From contig NC_092182.1 in assembly GCF_043641665.1 (NCBI RefSeq), positions 21,761,241 through 21,825,240 on the forward strand: 64,000 nucleotides of DNA. The letters are read 5' to 3'. Shown here in pieces: positions 46,598 to 59,980 of this stretch. Numbering within the stretch: position 1 is the stretch's first letter; every line of letters begins with the position of its first letter. The DNA is from Enoplosus armatus (Eukaryota > Chordata > Actinopteri > Centrarchiformes > Enoplosidae). The notes beneath the pieces were generated by a model. It was given only the letters and a program-made list of their open reading frames with translations. It was not told the DNA's origin and did no database searches. The position numbers were made by a program, and so were the translations under genes.

Positions 46598-46870
46598 GGT
46601 GGGTGAATGAACATGCCCACATGTTAGAGAGGCTTTAGATAGTAGTCCATTGTCTGCTTCAGAGCTGGACGGGAGTGCACTGCTCTTGTTGAAGGAATAG
46701 AAAGCCGAGGTGGATAACTGGATGTGCCGGCCCCACTGTTGATTCAGAGGGAGGCTACGAGCCACCTCTGGCTAGTTTCTGCTCCTCTCGCTGCCTGTAT
46801 TTCCAGATCAGAGGCGTGTCGTTTACCAGAACATGTGTCACCCATGTGTGTTCTTGTGTTTGTGTACTGA

Positions 46871-47402
46871 GGAGCAGTGGTGAAAGAAATATTCAGATCC
46901 TTTTACTGTAATAATATGTAGTTTCCTATCATAAAAGAAGAAGAAGAAAACCTGGAAATATTCCCATTCTAGAGTCAATAATTGATCAGCTAATCATTGA
47001 GCTCTAATCATTGCAGATGCATTAATATAAGTAACATTTTAATGTTTTAGCTGGTTGATTTGGAGCATATTTTTAGCTTTACTTTTGGGTACTTTACTTT
47101 ATGAATATCAACACTTGGTGTGTTCTCTGGGGTCTCTTTTTTAACATGTCATGCAAATTATCTTTTGAGTATCTTGAAAAGCATTATGTACAGTAAATAA
47201 AATGTATTATTATTATTAATATTTTAGAGGCTGATCACATGCTTTGTATGTAAATCGTAATCTGCAAAGTAGTCATGGGTGTCAAATAAATGCACACAAA
47301 TTTTGTGTAGGAGAAGTATAAAGTAGCTCAAAATGGTACCTTAAAGTTGTACTTTAGTACAGTACTTGAGTAAATGTATTTTGATACTTTCCACCAGTGC
47401 TT
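46871..47402. mobile_element. Inverted-repeat-ended element, about 530 bp
   Basis: Starts gagcagtggtgaaagaaat and ends, inverted, agcactggtggaaagta; the ends are imperfect reverse complements. The end block gtacttgagtaaatgtattt belongs to a repeat I recall as widespread in teleosts. No ORF. Confidence 0.75.
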
Positions 47403-49339
47403 ACCAGGACCAAATGTCCTCACAGGGAGTGATTCAACAGAGTGAGGGCAGTTTTTTCCTGGTTTGCATTTGTTCTGGCAGTATTTACGGGTCAGAATTA
47501 GAATCAGTTGTTGGTGAATATAGTCAATGAATGTAGTCAGTTATATAATGCCGCGTCTATGTATGCATATTTAGATGTGAGTGTTGCTGCTGGCAGAGTG
47601 AAATCTTCCATCTGAAAGCTTTACGTGTTCCCTTGATGGATGACAGAGATGGAGATGACTCCGTCATGTGCACGTTCAGGTCAATAGTCAGGAATATTTC
47701 TGCGCTACTCTGAGTTTATACATTAAATAATCAAATACAGCTCAGTTGTTCAGGGCCTACGTTAAGTAACTTGAGTGAAATTGTATTTGAAAATGTATGT
47801 ACCATTTTATTTTTAGACTACTTTGTTGCTGCGTTGAAGGTTTCCCATCATGCAGGAAACAAATGTACTCCAGGAAACGTAGAACACCACAGGATATGAC
47901 TTTAAACCTAAACTGATTGTCATGTTATAGGTACATTTTCACTGTGCCATAGCAGGAAATTATACTACATACTACATATAAACAGCTGTGACATGAAGCA
48001 TTAGAGTTTGATAGCATCGTATCAAATCTGGATCTGGTATCAAGTCATCATCTGAATCCTTTTAAATCTTATATCACGTTTTCAGATAAAGCTGTTAAAA
48101 CATATATTAATACGTATATAAAATATATAAAAACTCAGATTGACATTCAAATGATTTAAAAACGAACAGAGAGGGAGAGAGTTGATATCAGATTTACTAA
48201 GAGATTTGTTATAGTTTTTAGAGCTTAATGAATCTGTGAATTGTATTAACTTGGCAGTGGATCCAAAGTTGAACCTAACCCTGGAGATATGGTTGTTAAA
48301 CACTAACAGTGATTTCTCAACATGGAGGCAGATAGAATTCATAGATTGCTTGATGCCATTTTAAATTGTAGTTACTGTTTTTTTAGTTTAATATTTTTTA
48401 CCTGATACAGTTTGAGTTGTTCTGCAGCAGTAAACTTCATCCTTCTTGTATTCCAGACAAGACTGCTAAGAAACATTTAAAACATCTGACCCATTTTTGA
48501 TGCATACATCATAAAAACCAATCTCAAGTTCTTTAGAGTGAAGCTATGTCTCACAAAGTTTGTTAGTTATCAGATATATTCTTCAGTGATGAAAAATCTC
48601 ATTTCCATCTGCTCTGTCAGGCCGCTAAGATCCTGCTGTAGATTTCATGTCACGTACAATCAGCATGCTTTGAGCCACCGGCTCACATTCAGTCTTTGAA
48701 GTAGTCTGCTTTTCCCTTCCCTGGTCCCTTCTCCCATGGCAATACTTTACCTCCCTCAAAGCTGTGTTCCCATCCGTCCCTGCTCATAACTGGGGCATGC
48801 CTGCAATTGTTGTGCAGCATTTTATACTGAATAGAGCTGAGTTTTGTGATAAATGCATACATCAGGGTTTCCTCTTATGTATGCAGTTTTGAATCCCGCC
48901 ATGATGTCTGTGTGTGCATGCAGGCCAAAAGAGAGAGCTCTACAAACACTACTGATGCACACACGATACACTGCTCTTACTGCACAGAAAGATGTGAAAT
49001 GTCTATTTGCATAGCGTCGGACTGCGCTTGACTGTGTCGGCAGTGTACGTGTGAGATGTCAGATCATGATTTTTGTTTGGCTCTTGAGAGGGGCTTCTCC
49101 CGTGAAGTGCTTTAACGCAGAATTGATCTGTTTACTTCGCCCTCAAACACAGAACTGGTTCAATCGGAGCTCGAGCTGATGGGAGATCTTGGAGTCAATT
49201 GCGACAAACTGAAAATCACTAACCAGTTACGTCTCACTCTCTATGGATGGTTGGATATCATCTTTATGTAAAATAATCTCCCTCGCAGATCATTCAGAAT
49301 TATATTGTATTTGTTGTTGTTTTTTAACAACATGTATCA
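47403..49339. other. Intron segment without recognised features
   Basis: About 1.9 kb, A/T-rich around 48080-48420. No exon, tRNA or repeat family recognised. Confidence 0.5.
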
Positions 49340-49575
49340 AGCAAAAACGCCAAATATTTTCTCAATCTAGCCTCTGAAATGTGAGGATTTGCTGCTTTTC
49401 TGTTTTATGTCAATGTGAATTAGATTCCTTGGACAAAAAAAAGCAATTTGAGGACATTACTCTTTGACTCTTAGAAATTGTGATGACCATTTTCTATATT
49501 ATGATTTTTCAATTGATCAAAACAAATATTAGCCAGTATAATCAATAATGAAAGCAATATTTAGTTGCAGCTCTA
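49340..49575. repeat. Interspersed repeat fragment, inverted copy of the 40815 family
   Basis: Ends tatttagttgcagctct, the reverse complement of the agggctgcaa-type end at 40815. Contains ggacaaaaaaaagcaatttg and aaattgtgatgaccatttt in the expected order. Confidence 0.68.
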
Positions 49576-50937
49576 AATACATGTTTAAATTAGAATGCCT
49601 TCAGTCTATTGATTAGTACAGCAGTAGGTATACATTTTTCTTAAATATGTGAGTGAACATCGACCCAGTTCAGTAACACACAAACGTCCAGCCTTAATCA
49701 GACCAGATTTAGTTTTTTACCATTATAATCTGGCCATCTAAATCACAGCTGGCCTGTTAGAACTGCTCATCTGTCCTGGTGGACTCTCTGCTTATTGACT
49801 TGTGAGACTCAGTACATGACTCGCATAGCATACGTGTCTAATAGATTTGCAAGGAATCATTTCCAGCTCCGGCTGAAATAATTAAGTTGACATTCTCTCC
49901 CCAATGCAATTAACAATGAGCACTGTCCAATCTGTGACCTGTTAGATGTATGATTTCATGGACTGCGTCTTACATTACTAGCCCAAGACGCAGAGCGCTT
50001 TCTAACAGGAGGCAGCATGTGAAACTCATCAGGGATATGTGGTGTTAAAAGGACGCTGCCTGTGAGGCATATCTGGTTCACTTAGCTAATTTTCTTGAGG
50101 TGTTGTGAGCTTTGTTTGCTTGTGCAGAAATTACTCTAATGTTGCTGTGCTGTTGGCGTAAATTAGCCAGGCTTGCACATTAGATCGTGCTTCTGATTGA
50201 CTTGACTTGGAGTATGAGTGAATGTTGGACAACCTTTTTAATTGCCTGTAATTTATTGTAAAAATGCCAAAGTATGAATGTTTCCTCTCTATTTCTTTCT
50301 CTGTTGTTTTGATTAAATGTCTCTTTGTGCATCTGTGACATTTTATGTGTGTGTGCCTGTGTGCACATGCGTTACCTTGATGTACAGTAGATCAAGCAGC
50401 TCCTCAGATCAGATTGAGCGGCTGAGAGCTGGATGCTGTGAAATTCAGATGCACCATGTGCTGGAAGGAAGGCAGCCTCTGATGTATTTTTAGACGGGCT
50501 AAATAATGAATGCCTGAAAAGACTGCTAGGACCCCAGCTGCCAAACCTTCCCCTTTCCTCTGTGCTCACCTGTTCTTCTTGTGCGCGCTTTGAGAAGGGG
50601 GGTAAGGAGGAGGGCATCTCCACCTTCACCAAAGCAACCTGCCACCTCTGTCACTGGCTGTCAGTGGGAATGGCAAAAGATCACTAACATGTCTCGCCTG
50701 GATTCAGCTTTAGACTCCCACTGCTCTGAAAGCTATGGGAATATGTGAGAACTGGGTGAGATTACTGTATGTCACCTGCTTTCAATGCAGCTTCAACTCT
50801 TTTTGTTTTCGAACACCTTGGCAATTTTTTAAAGGTTATATGTGGAGTTTTAAGAAAGTCCTTATTATTCATTTGAATGAAACTGGTGGCCGTTATGTGA
50901 ACGGCAGTCAGCATCCTGTTGCGGCTCCATGATACAA

Positions 50938-51374
50938 GCTAGCTTACCGTTTGCAAATTACTTCATCAGCCAACGTTGCGTAGCAACCAACGCCAGATCC
51001 ATGCCGCATAGCTAAGTCACAGCTAGCTGGCTAACCTTACCTTAGCTTAGGTTACACAGCTAGTTGTCCGCCCCTGCCTTGCATCGCTTTAGTTAGTTAT
51101 ACACCTTTTGCTTTGTACCGTTACATGATTTATTGTTGTTGTTGTGGCTAAAATCAACACCGTTTCTCATAATACATCAGTTCATATCATGGATCATGTT
51201 AGCTGGTGAAGTAATTTGGCAAGCTAGCCAACTAACAGATCCGCTCAGATAGTATTTTGGTAGCGATAATGTTAGCGAGCAAGCACGCTAAGGTTAACCA
51301 GCTAGCTCTAACTTTGCTACACTGCATGGATCTGGTGTTTTGTAACGTTAGTAATTTGCAAACTGCAAGCTAGC
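50938..51374. mobile_element. Long palindromic repeat element
   Basis: Left arm 50938-51036 and right arm 51292-51374 are reverse complements with small gaps, sharing gctagctt, gtttgcaaatta, ccagatccatgc and agctagctgg in mirrored order. The 255-base centre is not palindromic overall. No ORF. The left arm recurs in lrig2 intron 15. It looks like a foldback-type non-autonomous element. The surrounding 50830-51630 is probably part of the same insertion, since a unit such as gctagct recurs across it. Confidence 0.75.
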
Positions 51375-51629
51375 CAATTTACCAGCTAGATCATCCCCGG
51401 GAGTCTGGATGAATTAGCTGACGTTACCCACTCAAGACAGTATTTTGCTACGTTAGCTAGCTAGCAATTTGTCCATGTTAGCAAGCAAGCTACGTGGACT
51501 TTTTGTTGGACTTTTGGTGGGTGCCAGTCGCTTGTTGAGGTTAGCGGACTCCATTTCTAAGCTAACGTGAGCTAGTGTTGCACACTGTTGGCGCTGTAGG
51601 GGAGCTGAACATGGAGCTTTTATCGTTGT

Positions 51630-51722
51630 AATTTGAATATCTGTATAATACTTTTGACTATTGATTGGACAAAACAAGTAATTTGAAGATAGGGTTACTA
51701 TTTTCTGACATTTTACACATTT
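51630..51722. repeat. Short fragment of the 40815 repeat family
   Basis: Contains gattggacaaaacaagtaat and attttctgacattttac, internal landmarks of that family, directly after the palindromic element. Confidence 0.5.
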
Positions 51723-52382
51723 GCAATCAAGCTGCACCACCCCCTCGCACACAGACCATCCACAGAGTGATCAGATTATAAGGATGCCGTCGGCCTCTGG
51801 GCATGGCGAGGGAATATCCATGAAGACGGGCGATTAGGGAAGAATGGGAGATACAGATACAGTGTGTGTATATGCACAGTATATGTGTGTGTGTGTGTCT
51901 GTGCGTTTTGGATGGCAAGTGGCAAAACTGGGCCCTCAGAGGAGGAACCCGGCTGAGCTTCTTCACAAACTAAATGTCTTAAATTCCTCTCCATAAATGC
52001 TGTGGGGGCAGATTAAAGGGATGATTGCACAGGCAGCGGGGCAGTCATTAAAATATACCACGGATAACAATGGCAGTGTCATCATCTATATTCCAACTGC
52101 TATATCACCAATTTATGATTAAATTTAGAAAATGTGAACCGGCTGCGTTGATAATATCTTTTTTTTTTTCTTACAATGACATCACCAGAAGATTGTAAGG
52201 TTTTTTTTCTATCCTCCATCGGCTTCCTCAGTAATGTGTGTATGGATGTAAAAAAGCCCTGGTTGGGGGTTCAATCCTGATTTCTCAAGCTGAGATCTAG
52301 TAAATCTCTCATCATGCGCTCATTAGTCAGTGTTGGAGAAGAAAGATCAGAGATGGTTGTACTGCTCTGTGGGAGCTCAAGT

Positions 52383-52430
<48 letters not shown>

Positions 52431-55400
52431 GGTTGCTTGACACTGTCAATCACAACAACTTCTCTTGTGTTGGTATTCTTTGCTAACATTTTGCCTCCAT
52501 TTTCCTCCGAAAGTGAGACTTCCTAAACGATTCCAGTGTAAGAGATGGGGACAAAATCCACAGTCCTCATTGCAAAAATGTGCTTAGTCTTATCAAGTGG
52601 GTTAACACAAAGAAGGAATATTGTACTAAAACCACAGTAGCTTTGTATGATACCCTCTTGATTTGATACCCTCTTTTTTTTCTCTTTTGTTTCCCTTTCC
52701 CTCTGTTTGTTTGTGAACTCTGTAAAAAGTGAGAAAAGTCCTGTATACAGAAATTAACAGTTAAACTTCATCAACTTCATCAAAGCTCTATTCACGAACA
52801 CAAAAATGACAAAAGGTGTTTTGTGCCACATCGTCTGATCATTTATAATATTTACTCCTCCAGTTTGCCATTAGTATGTCTAATACATTGTTTTTCCTAA
52901 CAATGTTGTTATTTTGAATACGCGACACCTGACAAGGACTTTGTTATTATGTAACCCTGCGGTCTACTTGAGAAGTGTCTATTTATCTAACCAATGAAAG
53001 GAAACAAATGTTGTATTAGTGTAAAAAATACATTTACCAGCGCGTTTTCACACAACTCCCACAATGCTTTACACAACCTTGAACAACCTGCAAACTGAAA
53101 CTAAACAGAAAATGAAAGCACTACTATCAAAGTGAGGCTAATGGGAGCCATAAAAACTATAATCTCACTCAGTAAGAAGATGCTCGGGTTGGGAGGTGGC
53201 GGTTGGAGCACATGTTGGTCAGAAAAACGCAGCTTCTCTCTGAATCAATAGGTGCAGCCTTTGTGTTTTTTTGGGGCCATATCTCTGAGGTCAGCCTTTC
53301 TCCTTATTATCTCCGTGTCAGCACTTCTCTTGATGTAGTCGAGGAGGCCACGTACATGTCCCGGGGGCTCTGTCCAACTTTTGAGCCTCACTAGTCAAAG
53401 CTAAACACCTGTCACTTCGACACTCGACTTCCGTCCTCCTGTCACCAGCAGCACAGGGGGTTTTTATGGGCCTTGTCCCGGCTGTTTAGTGTCAAAGTAT
53501 ATGAAAAGGGAGAGACTTTCCCCTTCTTTTTCCCTTTAATACAAGAACACACCAGAATCTTTTTTTCCTGTGTCGAATTGTATCAAGCTCACTTCAGGAT
53601 CTGTTCAGTTAGGATGTCTTGCTGCACTAACTGATTTGAATATAATTTTGTTTTCTGATTTGTTTAGTGGGGTAATCAAGAAACTTCCCTCTCTTTACTA
53701 AAAATCTTAAAGAAATTAGCTTTAAGTGAGCAGAAACAAATTCTCATCATCAGCCAGTTGAGAGCTCTACAGCTGCACTGCAGTGATTGGTCTGATGGCA
53801 TTTTGTAAGAAATGGCATCATAAAAATAACCACCTTGTACGATGCATGCTTTAATGCACATAAGGATATTTGGGGCTATAATCGGCTTATCCCATGATAA
53901 CATCCCAGTGTAGCAGGCTACTAAGTTAACGTCTTAATACCATAAGAGGAGATTTTCCCGGCTTGGTTACAGTGACCAGCTTTTAGCTCGAAAACCTCTT
54001 TACTCTGGCTCCAGTATCTGAAGTATGTGGAGTGAGGAGGGAAAGCATTTTTGTTTGTGCTAAATATTACTGCATGTCTCCCTAGTATTTGACTTAGTGC
54101 AGCAGAAAACCAAGAGCTTGAAGCCAAAATATTGTACTTTGGGTAAATTTGAAAGGACAGAAGCAGGGAATTGTAAATTATGTGAGACCAAATTATTAAT
54201 ATCCAAGAACAAGAGCTTGTTTACATTCAACAAAGAGCACAGAAACAAACATCGTAATACACTCAAGAATGGGAAGCATCCCATAATCTCCTCATGATAC
54301 CATAACACATGTCATCACACAGAACAAGTGGGGTACAGAAAAGTGCAATTATCTCCCTCTTTGTTTTCAGGGCTACATCTCCTTTAATGGTGTCCTTAAA
54401 TTGAGCTAAAAAATGCTGTGTTCCTGTCCCTGCTGCAGTTGCCATAGATACCCAACGTGCCCTACAGGATGGAGACAACACTTGCAGAAATATTTAGACT
54501 CCAGACTGGTTCCATAAGAGCAGAATAACAGCTCCATCAAACAAACGGCACACGGCTAAAAACACTAAAGGAGCAGTGAAGTACAGAGAGAGCTACCACC
54601 TAAACTGAGAGGCTCTCAAACATTAATTACGTCACATTTTAGACATTTTTGTCATCCAGAGCAGCTAAAAGTGTTTACAACTCAGCAGGCCTGAAAAGCT
54701 GATGTTATAAGCAAACAGTGTGAAAGTGAAGGCTTCATTAGATGCAAAAAGTGGAACAAATCCGTGCTGCATTATTACTATGGTTACAGTCTTGTTTGTC
54801 CATTCTGTCTCATGATAAAATTCAAACCAAAAGTTTCTCTGAAATCACTTTTTGAACAAAAAAGGGTATTTGGAGATGCATCTGAAATGCCCCTTTACCC
54901 TCCAAGCGTCTGAGTGGCCAGGCTACAGTATGTGTTTGATTGACAGCTGAGCTGCTGTAGGCACTAAGACACAATGTAAACAAACTTCTGCTGTTAACTG
55001 TAGCTTACAAGCCAAGGAAAGGCAGTGTTTTGTCAGCAGTTGTACAAGCCAAGGGAACTCATTAGCATTAGATGAATCAATACCTAAAGAATTGTAATTA
55101 CTGATGCTAAGTTTTGTTTTACGTTTTGATACTGACATCAACAGGATTTATACAAAAAGTGTTTGTCTCACGTGAGGAGTGTGTTCACTCTCTTGTCCAC
55201 ACCATTTAATGTCTAAACAAACCCATCTTGACATTTGCAAATGTTTTAAGCTGTTCAAAGTGCTACAGCTGACTAGCTATACACTATCTGGCCTGCCAAT
55301 AGGCTTTAGCCAAGCACTTTTCCCTGGTGAATTTTTGTATGGTAGCCCATTCAGTAAGCCAAAGTGCAGGATGAGAAATACTTATAGATAAGAAGGGGAC

Positions 55401-57959
55401 ATTAGCTAGAAAGCCATGTGGCTGCCAGCGTCACCGTCACCCTATATAATAATGATATATATAGATATACTTTTTATATATTCAATGATTTGACTAGCTG
55501 TATTCACAGAATTTCTCTGTCTTACTCATTCATACACAGGCAGGGAGCCGGTCATTCAAATATAAAATACATATTTTGCCCTTTTGTTCAGTCAGATTTT
55601 AAGAAATGCATATAAAATCAGTAGTATAGACCTACTGCAGAAAACAAGACATTTACATTTTTTATAAGATATATATTTATTTGCCATTATTCCTGTCAGT
55701 CTCACTTTCTGACAGAATCTGGGATGAATTCTGTAGACTCTGACTTTATTCATAATTCCAGCAGCTCTCTCCTCATGTACGTCACAGAGGCAGCAGCAGT
55801 AGCAGTGGCGGTGTTGTGTCAGGCTATCTGTCTCTTCCAGACAGACTAGCCATGCATGCGGCTCAGAATAGAGCAGCTGGGCTGGCTCTTAGACTGGGCA
55901 GTGAGTGCTGTCTGTGGTCAAAGAAGAGCAGGCAGAGATATGCCCTGTTAAGCTGAAGCCAGACACGGCCCTGCTGAGTGCCTGTATCAGCTATTCAGCA
56001 AAGCCAGGGCTGTGAGCAGCGGAGAGGCACTGGAGTAATAAAGAGACCGATAGAGACAGCCACCAAGATAGATGAACCCGATGAAGAACGTGACTGACGG
56101 CTCTCTGGATACATCCTGGTAATTTTGCTTCTCTCAATAAGTCTTATAATCACATAAAGAAGAAGACTTCAGAGACACACACACACCTTCACCGCATACT
56201 TAGACTCATCAAAAATACATCACACCAAAACACACTCATTCTACGCCCACTGTGTAGCTTAGATTTAGCGTCCATGCCGTGCATCTTTCTGGAGGCGCTG
56301 GTTTGAGTTTGAATCTCTGCTGGAGTCTGGACACACTCACCGCACCAGAGCGCAGGGTGTCCTGACAACCACACGGGCTGATCGATCAATTAGGAGAATA
56401 AATAATCCTCTACAAACTCTGTGCCAGCTTGTTCAGTCTATGATTGATTCTCCACATGCTACCAATGCTTAGAACGGATTATTGGCTGATGATTTGAGGA
56501 GCCACAGACTTATGTTCCACAAATCTTCTAAAAGCCGGCTCTTTAGCCAAAATAACATGTATAAGATCTGAGGATATTGATCACTGGGCTGTAATTGAGT
56601 TTGACAGAATTATTAAAGTGGAGTTGAGTTACGATGGAGCTGCCAGTGAATACAGGAGTCCAGTATTCTGCTTCAGCCCTTCTCTCTGATCTGAAGGATC
56701 TTTATTCTCTTTGTGTCTCTCACATCTATTTCTGTTTACAGTGATCTCTTAGTTTCAAATTGGTTACTCAGCATAACTGGAATTGAAAAGCTTTGTAATG
56801 TTTCTCCAAAACACATTTCATTACCTCAAATAGAAGCTTATCTGTGTGATCTGTCTTTGTCACAGAGAAAGGGACGGGGGGACTTAAAAAACTTTTTCAA
56901 TTACAGAATTGATTGGTGCTACTTATTTGATTCAAAATGCTCAATCATTCGCTAATTGCCTTGAAACTTATGTGGCTTTGTTTGTCCAATCTTTATGTAT
57001 GAGGCAACGTTCTGGACAAAAGTCAAGCCAAATTGTGTGAAGGAGAGACATGAAGAGGAAGCAGCATGTGTGGGGGTGAAATATGTATTGAAAAAGCTTT
57101 TGCAAACAAAATGAAATTATCTGTTTTGTACACCGTTTGTTCAATAGTTGTGCACTCGTGAGTGAGGGCTTGCACACACTTTAAACATGAAACCTCACAC
57201 AGGAGTGGTTAAATGCTCACAAAGAGCTAGTCAAAGACATTAATGCACCTATTGCACTTTTTCTGCCCCCGATGCTGATTCAAATACTCACCACTCGCCT
57301 TTTCTTTTTCAATTTAAAGTCTGTATACCTCATTGTGTGGTACTGGTTAGGATCACTTTTTCAACTTGAAAGGCAACATGAGGCTGTATTTCTGCAAAGC
57401 CATTTAAACCCCATCAGCAAAGTTCATTGTTCATTTTCCTGCAGTAGAAAGATGACTAAAACTACTTGGTTAAGCTTAGGGAAAGATTGTGGTTGTGGTT
57501 AAACATATCAACAATTATGGTGGAGACAGGATGAGGTTTTTGGCTTATTTGTTTGTCAAATTGTTATACAGGCCCACATTTTCTAAACGCTCTGATTGAA
57601 ATATTCAGTTAGTCATTTGCAAATGGGTTTTGTTGGGCTGAGAGATGTTTGAAGTTCAATGAATTCATTTGTACATACAGCCGTATGCATCACAAAACAT
57701 CCCACATTTCTCAGATATTAACAGTTTGTCTTTTAATTGAATCACAATATTCCTTCTGTCCATTCATAGCTCTATCTATCTATCTTTCTGCCTCTGAAAA
57801 GTTGAAGGCCGAATCCCACAGCTTTGCTTTCTGTAACATTTCACAGCCCTTGGGAAGAAGCAGAAAAGTATCACACCGTGCACAGCCATGAGACGGTATA
57901 ACATAACACAGTGCACATAATCAAGACGATAAGAGTATATATTTCTACTACAGCTACCT
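51723..57959. other. Intron segment, mostly unique
   Basis: Holds a (GT)n tract at 52385-52424, a PBX-MEIS-type site TGATTGACAG at 54937-54946 and an AT-rich run near 55445. No coding exon or RNA gene recognised. Confidence 0.5.
52385..52424 (+). repeat. (GT)20 microsatellite
   Basis: Uninterrupted GT run ending in a G-rich stretch. Confidence 0.96.
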
Positions 57960-58225
57960 CTCCCATGGAAGGATTCGTACTGAGAAGGAATAGTTGGACA
58001 TTTTGGAAAATCTACTTGTTCACTTCCTCTCTGACAGTTAGATGAGAAGATTGATACCACTCATGTCTGTGCGTTAAGTATAGAGCTGAAGTCGGGTCAG
58101 GAGGTGGTTAGCTTAGCTTAGCATAAAGACTGAAAGCAAGGGGGAACAGTTAGCCTGGCTCTCTCCAAAAATCTACCTGCTAGCACCTCTTAAGCTTACT
58201 ACTTAACATAGCCTAATGTGTCTGA
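57960..58225. repeat. Interspersed repeat with gttagcttagcttagcataa
   Basis: Ordered blocks gttagatgagaagattgata, gttagcttagcttagcataa, gttagcctggctctctcc and gctagcacctcttaagc match a very common percomorph repeat known to me. About 265 bp, no ORF. Confidence 0.8.
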
Positions 58226-59778
58226 GTTAATCTGTATACAATCAGTAATTTGTGGTTTTAGTGGAATTTGCTGTAACAATTTCTTAAAGAACAGTTTATC
58301 CGTCCACCCAGCACTGTATACTGAGGTAATTGTATCCTGACTACATGAGAGTGGAGTCACTATTCTCATCTAGATCTTGGAAAGACAGCAAATAAGTGTA
58401 TTTCCTAAATTATTAAATTAACCACTCATTTCTTTTAGCATGAGCCCACTGGCACTTCACCATCATCAGGCCTAATGAGGGTTTTGAAATATTCTGGGGA
58501 ATACTGACTTAGTGGACGGGTGCTGAAAAAAATGCAGAAATACCTGCATTGAAAAAGATCCCTTGTTTCTGACTTGTCGCTGTACTACTTCATACTTTTA
58601 AATGTGAATGCTCCTCAAGACTAAGAAAGGACCCCCCCACACATATACACACTGTTAATTCCTCTTGACTCTGCTCTACAGTGGAGTATCTCTAAACAAC
58701 CTTTCATTACTTCAGTAGAAATAGGACTGCGCTCTCTCCCCAGTAACCTTGACCACACTGACCAATCACAACGTAAACAAGCTCTCTTCTCTTCTCTTTG
58801 TTATTACTTTGGAGGCTGACACACTCAAGTAACATCATCAGAGCCATGGTGATTGTCTCTCTTTGGGGCAGACAGCAGACTAATTGGTCCCATCTCTTCT
58901 TGAGTAGATGTTCCAGGAGCTGGGCATAATCTCATTAGGCAAAGGCGTGCAGCGACCGTCAGGCTGTGTGGGGAGAAAAAGGAAGTCCCCTTGTCCATGT
59001 TGAGCTGGCCAGAGGCAAAAATCCTCCTATGGAGACTGCTGGGCATATGGGAACTGTGCCAGTGAAGACTTGTCAGGCTGACAGCTCCTTTTGTCTGAGT
59101 GTGTACTTGTGTGTGTATGCATTCATGTGAATGTAAGATCCAGAAATGGATGTTGTTATTCTTTCTGGGCTAAATTCCTTGTGAATAGCACAGGTGCAGC
59201 TGAGGTCTGCTGTTGCCCCAGTGACTAACTTTGCTATCGACTATAGGTATTTCCCTCTTTGGTAAAACTACAGGTGCCCCGAGGCTGAGTAATGCACAGC
59301 GTGTCTGAGAAATAATTTGTGAATAGGCCATCCAAAGGTTAGCCTCACAGCTTAGCCAAATTTCTTCTTACCATAATTGTACTTGAAAAACAACCTGCTA
59401 AAAGGCCCATTTCCTTGGCAAGATTTTAGCAGGAACATTTCATTAGAGTTCAGATGTGACAGACTATTTCGGTCAGCAAGTTTAATTAAGGCAGAGTGTT
59501 TTTTTATTTTTCAGGGGGATATTCAAGGAAAAGTTTAACTTTTGGTACAAGAAAACAGATTTATTTGGGATCTTACTACACACTTACACTGAATCAAGTA
59601 TAATGCTGTGGAAATGAATGCCACAATATGAAAACAGACAGATCCCAGTCTGTGGTGACACTAGCAGAACACAGAAGGACAACTAATGTTGACACCATGC
59701 ATGCTAAACTCATTCCGGACATGCATTATGTCTATACAAATTACAGAGGGATGCTTGTGTTGACTTTGTTGTTTCTTG
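58226..59778. other. Intron segment without recognised features
   Basis: 1.5 kb between two interspersed repeats; nothing identified. Confidence 0.5.
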
Positions 59779-59980
59779 TCAAGTCAAGTCAATTTTATTT
59801 CTATAGCTCAATATCACAAATCACAATTTGTCTTAACGGGCTTTACAATCTGCACAGCATACAACACTCTCTGTCCTCAGACCCTCGATTCGAATGAGAG
59901 GAAGAGCAACAGAGGAGGCATCCCTCTCCCAGGATGGACAGACACGCAATAGATGTTATGTGTAGATTATAAAACATATG
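59779..59980. repeat. Interspersed repeat starting tcaagtcaagtcaattttat
   Basis: Blocks caatatcacaaatcacaatt, gggctttacaatctgcacag, gaccctcgattcg and ccctctcccaggatggacag match a repeat common in percomorph fish, apparently with an internal deletion. Confidence 0.8.

Larger units (their letters stand above)
41126..46870. other. Intron segment, mostly unique
   Basis: Holds a G9 run near 42383, an ATCC-type tetranucleotide repeat at 42708-42762 and a GT run at 46574-46597. Two longer ORFs between 46077 and 46511 overlap in different frames and show no domain. No coding exon recognised. Confidence 0.55.

Noticed and set aside
52262..52276. GGTTCAATCC resembling a tRNA B box
   Set aside because: No A box at the right spacing and no cloverleaf can be drawn; not a tRNA, and too little for a SINE head.
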